Translations under genes and position numbers: made by a program
Shown: piece by piece, positions 25,720-38,100 of the stretch
Numbering within the stretch: position 1 is the first letter of the stretch
How the letters are laid out: each line of letters starts with the position of its first letter
The notes under the pieces: model-generated
Told to the model about the DNA's origin: nothing
Seen by the model: the letters and a program-made list of their open reading frames with translations, nothing else
The model's database searches: none
Origin: Sipunculus nudus
Lineage: Eukaryota; Annelida; Sipuncula; Golfingiida; Sipunculidae
Length of the DNA: 64,000 nt
Direction of reading: 5' to 3'
Assembly (NCBI GenBank): GCA_026874595.1
Contig: CM049314.1
Coordinates: 51,941,812-52,005,811 of the forward strand

Positions 25720-26331
25720 AGATACGGATGGGCAAGGATTACCACGGATCACTCCGGATACGGTCCGGGATGGTCCTCGGTGATCCGGGGTGTTTTTTGG
25801 CAAATCGGCAGAAATCGCCATTTCACCCAGCAGCACTACGGTAGAGCCCCGGATCGTCCCAGCAGCGCGAAGGACAATCCCGGCAGCACCTGGATGCACT
25901 GGAAATAACCCCGGCATAGCCATGGATAGCCCCGGACCACCACGGATTTCCCCGGACCGTCCCGGTAGAGCCCCGGACTATCTCGGCAGAGCTACGTCCC
26001 ACCACTGTCCGCCAAGGATGCGCTACGGATTACTGTTTTTGTTTGCCGCGCTAGTCCGGGGTGATTCGTAGCTCCGACGGGGCTCTGCCGTGTTGGTCCG
26101 TCGCTCTGCCGGGGTAGTTCCGGTGTTTTACAACGTCCCGGACCTCCAAGGACTGTCACGCCAGTGCCCGGACTTCCACGGCAGTGGCACGGACACCCAA
26201 GGCATGGTCCCGCCAGTGCTGCGGATGAGCCCCGGATTACATTCCGCCCCGGATCACCACGAAACGCCCCGGCAGTTTTGGGGAATCCTCCATGCCCCTG
26301 CCATTGTAATCTGTTCCATGCATGTGATCAT
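25720..26331 (+). repeat. GC-rich CCCGGA-motif repeat block, left arm
   Basis: About 600 bp of irregularly spaced CCCCGGA / TCCGGGA words, first as GGTCCGGGATGG and then mostly as CCCCGGA, with a high density of CpG. Frames of 60-108 codons on both strands are compositional. Two parts match the right block at 54626-54885 in inverse orientation: GGTCCGGGATGG, and CGGCAGTTTTGG followed by CCTCCATG.CCCT.GC. The block lies at the left edge of the 29-kb composite. Confidence 0.75.
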
Positions 26332-26715
26332 CCCCTGTAAACCTTTCTATCACTGTGGATGCCAGGGGCACGGAGGATCACCAGCTTAAGACACACTCCC
26401 TGGATGCATCCACTACTGATATATTTCCCATGGATGCACTCTGTATTAGATGCATCTGCCTATACATCATACCCACAAAGACCAAGGATTAAAGCATACC
26501 TCCAACTACAGTGACTGTGAGAATGGGGCTAGGTATGGTGCCAGTGACAGTGACAGAGCCCCTGTAAACCTTTCTAACACTGTGGATGCCAGGGGCATGG
26601 AGGATCATCAGCTTAAGACACACTCCCTGGATGCATCCACCACTGATATATTGCCCTGGATGCACTCTGTCTAAGATGCATCTGCCTATACATCATACCC
26701 ACAAAAACCAAGGTG
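26332..26715 (+). repeat. 227-bp segmental duplication at the array edge
   Basis: CCCCTGTAAACCTTTCTA...GGATGCCAGGGGCA...CTTAAGACACACTCCCTGGA...TACATCATACCCACAAA occurs from 26332 and again from 26559, 227 bp apart with a few mismatches. It embeds one early unit of the 78-bp satellite (26500-26558) and forms the junction between GC-rich sequence and the array. Confidence 0.85.
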
Positions 26716-29700
26716 TTAATCATACCTCCAACTAAAGCGACTGTGAGAATCGGGCTGGGTGTGGTGCCAGTGACAGTGACAGTGACAATGGTGTTAAGCA
26801 TACCTCCATCTACAGTGACTGTGAGAATGGGACTGGGTATGGTGCCAGTGACAGTGACAGTGACAATGGTGTTAAGCATACCTTCCACTACAGTGACTGT
26901 GAGAATGAGTCTGGGTATGGCGCCAGTGACAGTGACAGTGACAGCGACAATAACTACAGTGACTGTGACAATGGGGCAAGGTATGGAGCCAGTGACAGTG
27001 ACAGTGACAGTGACAATGGTGTTAAGCATACCTTCCACTACAGTGACTGTGAGAATGAGTCTGGGTATGGCGCCAGTGACAGTGACAGTGACAGCGACAA
27101 TAACGTTAAGCATACCTTCCACTACAGTGACTGTGAGAATGGGGCTGGGTATGGCGCCAGTGACAGTGACAGTGACAGTGACAATAGTGTTAAGCATACC
27201 TCCAACTACAGTGACTGTAGGAATAGGGCCGGGTATGGAGCCAGTGACAGTGACAATGGTGTTAAGCATACCTTCCACTACAGTGGCTGTGAGAATGGGT
27301 CTGAGTATGGTGGCAGTGACAGTGACAGTGACAGTGACAATGGTGTTAAGCATACCTCCAACTACAGTGACTGTGATAATATAGCTTGGTATGGTGCCAG
27401 TGACAGTGACAGTGACAGTGACAATGGTGTTAAGCATACCTCCAACTACAGTCACTGTGAGAATGTGGCTGGGTATGGTGACAGTGACAGTGACAATGGT
27501 GTTAAGCATACCTTCAACTACAGTCACTGTGAGAATGTGGCTGGGTATGGTGACAGTGACAGTGACAATGGTGTTAAGCATACCTCCAACTACAGTCACT
27601 GTGAGAATGTGGCTGGGTATAGTGACAGTGACAATGGTGTTAAGCATACCTTCCACTACAGTGACTGTGAGAATGGGGCTGGGTATGGTGCCAGTGACAG
27701 TGACAGTGACAGTGGTGTTAATCATAGCTCCTGTAAATTACAGGGCCAGTGACAGCCAGTGACAGTGACAGTGACAATGGTGTTAAGCATACCTTCCACT
27801 ACAGTGACTGTGAGAATGGGTCCGGGTATGGTGTCAGTGACAGTGACAGTGACAGCAACAATGGTGTTAAGCACACCTTCCACTACAGTGACTGTGAGAA
27901 TGGGGCTGGGTATCGCCCCAGTGACAGTGACAGTGACAATGGGGTTAAGCATACCTTCCACTTCAGTGACTGTGAGAATGGGTCTGAGTATGGTGCCAGT
28001 GACAGTGACAGTACCAGCAACAATGGTGTTAAGCATACCTTCCACTACAGTGACTGTGAGAATGGGGCTGGGTATCGCGCTAGTGACAGTGACAGTGACA
28101 ATGGGGTTAAGCATACCTTCCACTTCAGTGACTGTGAGAATGGGGCTGAGTATGGTGCCAGGGACAGTGACAGTGACAGCAACAATGGTGTTAAGCATAC
28201 CTTCCACTACAGTGACTGTGAGAATGGGGCTGGGTATCGCGCCAGTGACAGTGAGAGTGACGATGGGGTTAAGCATACCTTCCACTACAGTGACTGTGAG
28301 AATGGGTCCGGGTATGGTGCCAGTGACAGTGACAGTGACAGCAACAATGGTGTTAAGCATACCTTCCACTACAGTGACTGTGAAAATGGGGCTGGGTATC
28401 GCGCCAGTGACAGTGACAGGGACAATGGGGTTAAGCATACCTTCCACTACAGTCACTGTGAGAATCGGGCAAGGTATGGCTCCAGTTACAGTGACAGTGA
28501 CAGCAACAATGGTGTTAAGCATACCTTCCACTACAGTGACTGTGGGAATGTTGCCGGGTATGGCGCCAGTGACAGTGACAGTGACAATGGGGTTAAGCAT
28601 ACCTTCCACTTCAGTGACTGAGAGAATGGGTCTGGGTATGGTGCCAGTGACAGTGACAGTGACAATGGTGTTAAGCATACCTTCCACTACAGTGACTGTG
28701 AGAATGGGGCTGGGTATGGCGCCAGTGACAGTGACAGTGACAATGGGGTTAAGCATACCTTCCACTTCAGTGACTGTGAGAATGGGGCTGGCTATGGTGC
28801 CAGTGACAGTGACAGTGACAATAGTGTTAAGCATACCTCTAACTACAGTGACTGTGGGAATAGGGCTGGGTATGGAGCCAGTGACAGTGACAGTGACAAT
28901 GGTGTTAAGCATACCTTCCACTACAGTGGCTGTGAGAATGGGTCTGAGTATGGTGGTAGTGACAGTGACAGTGACAGCGACAATAGTGTTAAGCATACCT
29001 CCAACTACAGTCACTGTGAAAATGGGGCTGGGTATGGCGCCAGTGACAGTGACAGTGACAGTGACAAAGTGACTGTGAGAATGGGGCTGGGTATGGTGCC
29101 AGTGACAGTGACAGTGACAAAGGTGTTAAGCATACCTCCAACTACAGTGACTGTGGGAATGTTGCTGGGTATGGCGACAGTGACAGTGACAATGGGGTTA
29201 AGCATACCTTCCACTTCAGTGACTGTGAGAATGGGGCTGGGCATGGTGCCAGTGACAGTGACAGTGACAATGGGGTTAAGCATACCTCCAACTACAATGA
29301 CTGTGGGAATAGGGCCGGGTATGGAGCCAGTGACAGTGACAATGGTGTTCAGCATACCTTCCACTACAGTGACTGAGAGAATGGGTCTCAGTATGGTGGC
29401 AGTGACAGTGACAGTGACAGGGACAATGGTTTTATGCATACCTCCAACTACAGTGACTGTGATAATATAGCTTGGTATGGTGCCAGTAACAGTGACAGTG
29501 ACAATGGTGTTAAGCATACCTCCAACTACAGTCACTGTGAGAATGTGGCTGGGTATGGTGACAGTGACAGTGACAATGGTGTTAAGCATACCTTCCACTA
29601 CAGTGACTGTGAGAATGGGGCTGGGTATGGCGCCAGTGACAGTGACAGTGACAGTGACAATGGGGTTAAGCACACCTTCCACTTCAGTGACTGTGAGAAT

Positions 29701-32700
29701 GGGGCTGGGTATGGTGACAGTGACAGTGACAATAGTGTTAAGCATACCTCCAACTACAGTGACTGTGGGAATAGAGCCAGGTATGGAGCCAGTGACAGTG
29801 ACAGTGACAATGGTGTTAAGCATACCTTCCACTACAGTGACTGTGAGAATAGGTCTCAGTATGGTGGCAATGACAGTGACAGTGACAGCGACAATAGTGT
29901 TAAGCATACCTCCAACTACAGTGACTGTGAAAATGGGGCTGGGTATGGCGCCAGTGATAGTGACAGTGACAAAGTGACTGTGAGAATGGGTCTGAGTATG
30001 GTGGCAGTGACAGTGACAGTGACAGCGACAATAGTGTTAAGCATACCTCCAACTACAGTGACTGTGAGAATGGGGCTGGGTATGGCGCCAGTGACAGTGA
30101 CAGTGACAGTGACAATGGGGTTAAGCATACCTCCAACTACAGTGACTGTAAGAATGGGGCTGGGTATGGTGCCAGTGACAGTGACAGTGACAAAGGTGTT
30201 AAGCATACCTCCAATTACAGTGACTGTGGGAATGTTGTTGGGTATGGCGCCAGTGACAGTGACAGTGACAATGGGGTTAAGCATACCTTCCACTTCAGTG
30301 ACTGTGAGAACGGGGCTTGGTATGGTGCCAGTGAAAGTGACAGTGACAGTGACAATGGTGTTAAGCATACCTCCAACTACAGTGACTGTGGGAATAGGGC
30401 CGGGTATGGAGCCAGTGACAGTGATAGTGACAATGGTGTTAAGCATACCTTCCACTACAGTGACTGTGAGAATGGGTCTGAGTATGGTGGCAGTGACAGT
30501 GACAGTGACAGCGACAATGGTGTTAAGCATACCTTCCACTACAGTGACTGAGAGAATGGGTCTCAGTATGGTGGCAGTGACAGTGACAGTGACAATGGGG
30601 TTAAGCATACCTTCCACTTCAGTGACTGTGATAATATAGCTTAGTATGGTGCCAGTGACAGTGACAGTGACAATGGTGTTAAGGATACCTCCAACTACAT
30701 TCACTGTGAGAATGTGGCTGGGTATGGTGACAGTGACAGTGACAGTAACAATGGTGTTAAGCATACCATCCACTACAGTGACTGTGAGAATGGGGCTGGG
30801 TATGGTGCCAGTGACAGTGACAGTGACAGTGGTGTTAAGCATAGCTCCTGTAAATTACAGTGCCAGTGACAGCCAGTGACAGTGACAGTGACAATGGTGT
30901 TAAGCATACCTTGAACTACAGTGACTGTGAGAATGGGGCTGGGTATGGCGCCAGTGACAGTGACAGTGACAGTACAATGGTGTTAAGCATACCTTCCACT
31001 TCAGTTACTGTGAGAATGGGGCTGGGTATGGTGCCAGTGACAGTGACAGTGACAATGGGGTTAAGCATACCTTCCACTTCAGTGACTGAGAGAATGGGTC
31101 TGGGTATGGTGCCAGTGATAGTGACAGTGACAGCAACAATGGTGTTAAGCATACCTCCAACTACAGTGACTGTTAGAATAGGGCCGGGTATGGAGCCAGT
31201 GACAGTGCATGTGACAATGGTGTTAAGCAAACCTCCAACTACAGTGACTTTGATAATATGTGCGTATGGCGCCAGTGACAGTGACAGTGACAGTGACACT
31301 GGTGTTAAGCATACCTTCCACTACAGTCACTGTGAGAATAGGGCAAGGTATGGCTCCAGTGACAGTGACAGTGACAATGGGGTTAAACATACCTTCCACT
31401 ACAGTGACTGTGAGAATGGGGCTGGGTATGTTGCCGGTGACAGTGACAGTGACAGTGACAATAGTGTTAAGCATACCTCCAACTACAGTGACTGTGGGAA
31501 TAGGGCCAGGTATGGAGCCAGTGACAGTGACAGTGACAATGTTGTCAAGCATACCTTCCACTAGAGTGACTGTAAGAAAGGGTCCGAGTATGGTGGCAGT
31601 GACAGTGACAGTGACAGCGACAATGGAGTTATGCATGCCTCCAACTACAGTGACTGTGAAAATATAACTTGGTATGGTGCAAGTGACAGTGACAGTGACA
31701 ATGGTGTTAAGCATACCTCCAACTACAGTCACTGTGAGAATGTGGCTGGGTATGGTGCCAGTGACAGTGACAGTGAGAGCGACAATGGAGTTATGCATGC
31801 CTCCAACTACAGTGACTGTGATAATATAGCTTGGTATGGTGCCAGTGACAGTGACAGTGACAATGGTGTTAAGCATACCTCCAACTTCAGTCACTGTGAG
31901 AATGTGGCTGGGTATGGTGACAGTGACAGTGACAGTGACAATGGTGTTAAGCATACCTTCCACTACAGTGACTGTGAGAATGGGGCTGGGTATGGTGCCA
32001 GTGACAGTGACAGTGACAGTGGTGATAAGCATAGCTACTGTAAATTACATGGCCAGTGACAACCAGTGACAGTGACAGTGACAATGGTGGTAAGCATACC
32101 TCCATCTACAGTGACTGTGTGAATGTGGCTGGGTATAGTGCCAGTGACAGCGACAATGGTTTTATGCATGCCTTCCACTACAGTGACTGTGTGAATGGGG
32201 CTGGGTATGGCGCCAGTGACAGTGACAGTGATAATGGGGTTAAGCATACCTTCCACTTCAGTGACTGTGAGAATGGCGCTGAGTATGGTGCCAGTGACAG
32301 TGACAGTGACAGTGACAAAGGTGTTAAGCATACCTCCAACTACAGCGACTGTGGGAAAGTTCCGCCTGGTATGGCCCCAGTGACAGTGACAATGGTGTTA
32401 AGCATACCTTCCACTACAGTGACTGTGAGAATGGGGCTTGGTATGGCGCCAGTGACAGTGACAGTGACAGTGACGGTGACAATTGTGTTAAGCATACCTT
32501 CCACTACAGTGACTGTGAGAATGGGGCTGGGTATGGCGCCAGTGACAGTGACAGTGACGGTGACAATGGGGTTAAGCATACCTTCCACTTCAGTAACTGT
32601 GAGAATAGGGCTGGGTAAGGTGCCAGTGACAGAGACAGTGACAATAGTGTTAAGCATACCTCCAACTACAGTGACTGTGAGATTTTGCTGTTTATGGTGC

Positions 32701-34715
32701 CAGTGACAGTGACAGTGACAATGGTGTTAAGCATACCTCCAACAACAGTCTCTGTGGAATGAGGCAAGGTTTGGTGCCAGTGACAGTGACAGGGACAGTG
32801 ACAATGGTGTTAAGCATACCTCCAACTACAGTGACTGTGATAATGTGGCTGGGTATGGTGACAGTGTCAGTGACAGTGACCGTGACAGGGACAATTGGGT
32901 AAAGCATACCTTCCACTTCAGTGACTGTGAGAATGGGTCGGAGTATTGTGGCAGTGACAGTGACAGTGACAGCGACAATGAGGTTAAGCATACCTCCAAC
33001 TACAGTGACTGTGAGAATAGGGCTGGGTATGGAGCCAGTGACAGTGCCAGTGACAATGGTGTTAAGCATACCTTCCACTACAGTGACTCTGAGAATCGGG
33101 CAAGGTATGGCGCCAGTGACAGTGACAGTGACAATGGGGTTAAGCATGCCTTCCACTACAGTGACTGTGAGAATGGGGCTGGGTATGGTGCCAGTGACAG
33201 CGACAGTGACAGAGACAATAGTGTTATGCATGCCTCCAACTACAGTGACTGTGATAATATAGCTTGGTATGGTGACAGTGACAGTGACAGTGACAACAGT
33301 GTTAAGCATACCTTCCACTACAGTGACTGTGAGAATGGGGCTGGGTATGGTGCCAGTGACAGTGACAGTGGTGTTAAGCATAGCTCCTGTAAATTACAGG
33401 ACCAGTGACAGCCAGTGACAGTGACAGTGACAATGGTGGTAAGCATACCTCCATCTACAGTGACTGTGGCTGGGTATGGTGCCAATGACAGCGACAATGG
33501 TTTTAAGCATGCCTTCCACTACAGCGACTGTGAGAATGGGGCTGTGTATGGCGCCAGTGACAGTGACAGTGACAATGGGGTTAAGCATACCTTCCACTTC
33601 AGTGACTGTGAGAATGGGGCTGAGTATGGTGCCAGGGACAGTGACAGTGACAAAGGTGTTAAGCATACCTTCATCTACAGTGACTGTGAGAATGGGGCTG
33701 TGTATGGTGCCAGGGACAGTGACAGTGACAATGGGGTTAAGCATACCTTCCACTTCAGTGACTGTGAGAATGGGGCTGTGTATGGCGCCAGTGACAGTGA
33801 CAGTGACAGTGACAATGGGGTTAAGCATACCTTCAACTACAGTGACTGTGAGAATGGGGCTGTGTATGGCGCCAGTGACAGTGACAGTGACAGTGACAAT
33901 GGGGTTAGGCATACCTTCCACTTCAGTGACTGTGAGAATGGGGCTGAGTATGGTGCCTGGGACAGTGACAGTGACAAAGGTGTTAAGCATACCTTCCACT
34001 TCAGTGACTGTGAGAATGGGTCTGGGTATGGTGCCAGGGACAGTGACAGTGACAGTGACAATGGGGTTAAGCATACCTTCAACTACAGTGACTGTGGTAA
34101 TGTTGCCGGGTATGGCACCAGTAACAGTGACAGTGACAGTGACAATAGTGTTAAGCATACCTTCCACTACAGTGACTGTGAGAATGGGGCTGGGTATGGC
34201 GCCAGTGACAGTGACAGTGACAGTGACAATGGGGTTAAGCATACCTTCCACTTCAGTGACTGTGAGAATGGGGCTGGGTATGGTGCCAGTGACAGTGACA
34301 GTGACAAAGGTGTTAAGCATACCTTCCACTACAGTGACTGTGGGAATGTTGCTGGGTATGGCGCTAGTGACAGTGACAGTGACAGTGACAATGGGGTTAA
34401 GCATACCTTCCAGTTCAGTGACTGGGAGAATGGGTCTGGGTATGGTGCCAGTGACAGTGACAGTGACAATGGTGTTAAGCATACCTTCCACTACAGTGAC
34501 TGTGAGAATGGGGATGGGTATGGCGCCAGTGACAGTGACAGTGACAGTGACAATGGGGTTAAGCATACCTTCCACTACAGTGACTGTGAGAATGGAGCTG
34601 GGTATGGTGACAGTGACAGTGACAGTGACAATAGTGTTAAGCATACCTCCAACTACAGTGACTGTGGGAATAGGGCCGGGTATGGAACCAGTGACAGTGA
34701 CAGTGACAATGGTGT
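26716..34715 (+). repeat. 78-bp satellite, plus orientation, about 100 copies
   Basis: The unit runs from GTTAAGCATACCTTCCACTA through CAGTGACTGTGAGAATGGGG and CTGGGTATGGCGCCAGTGAC to a hexamer run (AGTGAC)n of two to four copies. Unit lengths are therefore mostly 72, 78 or 84 bp, all multiples of six. As a result several frames on both strands stay open for hundreds of codons (HTFHYSDCENGAGYGASDSD, VTVTVTMVLSIPSTTVTV). There is no start context, splicing or composition that marks any of them as real. The marker CTGTAAATTACAG recurs near 27731, 30848, 32039 and 33388. The array ends abruptly at about 34715. Confidence 0.93.
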
Positions 34716-35175
34716 CAAGTTGATGCCAGGATCCTTCTGTTCTCTCAAAATTTTTACCTATGAATGTAGCACCTTCTTCTGAGAAGCACGTAGAAAATGT
34801 AAAGATAGGAGGAACTCTGCAAAAAAATCGGTCATTTTTTCAGAAATTATTTGTGTCTAATAACATGTAAACACAAAGTGTCTGATGGCTTGTGGATCCT
34901 GATTTCTTGACACTTCTGTCACTAACACAACTGTCACAATATTTCCATAGTATATTAGTATGGTAAAGGAAAAAGGTAAATCTGATGCAGTGTATCAAAG
35001 GTCCCCAAACCACCCATCATTTTTAGTGCTAGACTAGTTTAAACCGGGTTTTAAGTTTAGTTTAACAATAGACTATAATTTTGATAGGGATACACAATCA
35101 TCCCTGTTCATTTGACAAAAAATATAAATGATAATTCTGTTTGTGAAATTGGGTGCAACAGAAAACTGATTGTTG
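34716..35175. other. single-copy spacer between two satellites, no gene recognised
   Basis: AT-rich, with no recognisable motif or frame. Confidence 0.5.
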
Positions 35176-38100
35176 TCTGTCATACCATTCAGGCATAAAA
35201 TACTCCAGTAAGTGTTTGTCACCTTAAATATATGCTCTATCAGGAATAAGGGTTACCCTCACCCTTCGGGCATAGAATACTCCAGTAAGTGTTTGTCACC
35301 TTTAATATATGCTCTATCCAGTATATGGGTTACCCTAACCCTTCGGGCATGAAATACTCCAGAAAGTGTTTGTCACCTTCAATATATGCTCCATCTAGTA
35401 TATGGGTTACCCTAACCCTTCGGGCATGAAATACTCCAGTAAGTGTTTGTATCCTGTAATATATGCTCAATCCAGTGTACGGGTTATCCTAACCCTTCAG
35501 GCATGAAATACTCCAGTAAGTGTTTGTAACCTGTAATATATGCTCAATCCAGTATACGGGTTACCCTAACCCTTCGGGCATAAAATACTCCAGTAAGTGT
35601 TTGTAACCTGTAATATATGCTCAATCCTGTATACGGGTTAACCTATCCCTTCAGGCATGAAATACTCCAGTAAGTGTTTGTAACCTGTAGTATATGCTCA
35701 ATCCAGTTTACGGGTTACCCTAACCCTTCAGGCATGAAATACTCCAGTAAGTGTTTGTAACCTGTGGTATATGGTCAATCCAGTAAGGGTTTGTCAGTAT
35801 TAATATAAGCTGTTTTCGGTGATACGGGTTACCCTAACCCTTCGGGCATGAAATACTCCAGTAAGTGTTTGCAACCTGTAGTATATGCTCAATCCAATAT
35901 ACGAGTTACCCTAACCCTTCAGGCATGAAATACTCCAGAAAGTGTTTGCAAACTGTAGTATATGCTCAATCCAGTATACGGGTTAACCTAACCCTTCAGG
36001 CATGAAATACTCCAGTAAGTGTTTGTAACCTGTAATATATGCTCAATCCAGTATATGGGTTACCCTAACCCTTCGGGCATGAAATACTCCAGTCAGTGTT
36101 TGTAACCTGTAATATATGCTCAATCCAGTATACGGGTTACCCTGACCCTTCGGGCATGAAATACTCCAGTAAGTGTTTGTAACCTGTAATATATGCTCTA
36201 TCCAGTATATGGGTAACCCTAACCCTTCGGGCATGAAATACTCCAGTAAGTGTTTGTAACCTGTAAGATATGCTCAATCCAGTATACAGGTTACCCTAAC
36301 CCTTTGGACATGAAATACTCCAGTAAGTGTTTGTCACCTCTTATATATACTCTATCCAGTATACCGGTTACCCTAACCCTTTGGGCATGAAATACTCTAG
36401 TTAGTGTTTGTCACTATCATTATATATACCATATCCTAATATGGGTTACCCTAACCCTTCGGGCATGAAATACTCTATTAATGGTTTGTAAGTAGGAATA
36501 TATGCTAAATCCTGGATAGGGTAACCTTTACCCTTCGACGTGAAATACTACAGTAAGTGTTTGTCACTATTAATATATGCTCCATCCAGTATATGGGTTA
36601 CCCTAACCCTTCGGGCATGAAATACTCCAATAAGTGTTTGTAACCTGTAATATATGCTCAATCCAGTGTACGGGTTACCCTAACCCTTCGGGCATGAAAT
36701 ACTCCAGTAAGTGTTTGTAACCTGTAATATATGCTCAATCCAGTATACGGGTTACCCTAACCCTTCGGGCATGAAATACTCCAGTTAGTGTTTGTAACCT
36801 GTGGTATATGCTCAATCCAGTATACGGGTTACCCTAACCCTTCGGGCATAAAATACTCCGGTAAGTGTTTGTAACCTGTAATATATGCTCAATCCTGTAT
36901 ACGGGTTAACCTATCCCTTCAGGCATGAAATACTCCAGGAAGTGTTTGTAACCTGTAGTATATGCTCAATCCAGTTTACGGATTACCCTAACCCATCAGC
37001 AATGATATACTCCAGTAAGTGTTTGTAACCTGTGGTATATGGTCAATCCAGTAAGGGTTTGTCAGTATTAATATAAGCTGTTTTCGGTGATACAGGTTAC
37101 CCTAACCCTTCAGGCATGAAATACTCCAGTAAGTGTTTGCAACCTGTAGTATATGCTCAATCCAATATATGGGTTACCCTAACCCTTCCGGCATGAAATA
37201 CTCCAGGAAGTGTTTGTAACCTGTAGTATATGCTCAATCCAGTATACGGGTTACCCTAACCCTTCAGGCATAAAATACTCCAGTAAGTGTTTGTAACCTG
37301 TAATATATGCTCAATCCAGTATACGGGTTACCCTATCCCTTGGGGCATGAAATACTCCAGTGTTTGTAACCTGTAGTATATGCTCAATCCAGTTTACAGG
37401 TTACCCTATCCTTTAGCAATGAAATACTCCAGTAAGTGTTTGTAACCTCTAGTATATGCTCAATCCAGTAAGGGTTCGTCAGTATTAATATAAGCTGTGT
37501 TCGGTGATACGGGTTACCCTAACCCTTCGGGCATGAAATACTCCAGTAAGTGTTTGTAACCTTTAATATATGCTCTATCAGGAATAAGGGTTACCCTAAC
37601 CCTTCGGGCATAGAATACTCCAGCAAGTGTTTGTCACCTCTTATATATACTCTATCCAGTATATGGGTTACCCTAACCCTTCAGGCATGAAATACTACAG
37701 TAAGTGTTTGTCACTATTAATATATGCTCCATCCAGTATATGGGTTACCCTAACTCTTCGGGCATGAAATACTCCAATAAGTGTTTGTAACCTGTAGTAT
37801 ATGCTCAATCCAGTAAGGGTTCGTCAGTATTAATATAAGCTGTTTTCGGTGATACAGGTTACCCTAACCCTTCGGGCATGAAATACTCCAGTAAGTGTTT
37901 GCAACCTGTGGTATATGCTCAGTCCAGTATACGGGTTACCCTCACCCTTTGGGCGTGAAAAACTCCAGTAAGTGTTTGTAACCTGTAGTATATGCTCAAT
38001 CCAGTATACGGGTTACCCTAACCCTTCGGGCATAAAATACTCCAGTAAGTGTTTGTGACCTGTAATATATGCTTAATCCAGTATACGGGTTACCCTAACC

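Noticed and set aside
25615-26389. Pro/Arg/Asp-rich frames in the GC-rich block
   Set aside because: Both strands are open over the same CCCGGA repeats. This is a compositional artefact.
26613-34782. Frames up to about 455 codons reading HTFHYSDCENGAGYGASDSD or VTVTVT repeats
   Set aside because: Several frames on both strands are open at once over the same 72/78/84-bp units, as expected from a stop-free satellite. No start or splice support.
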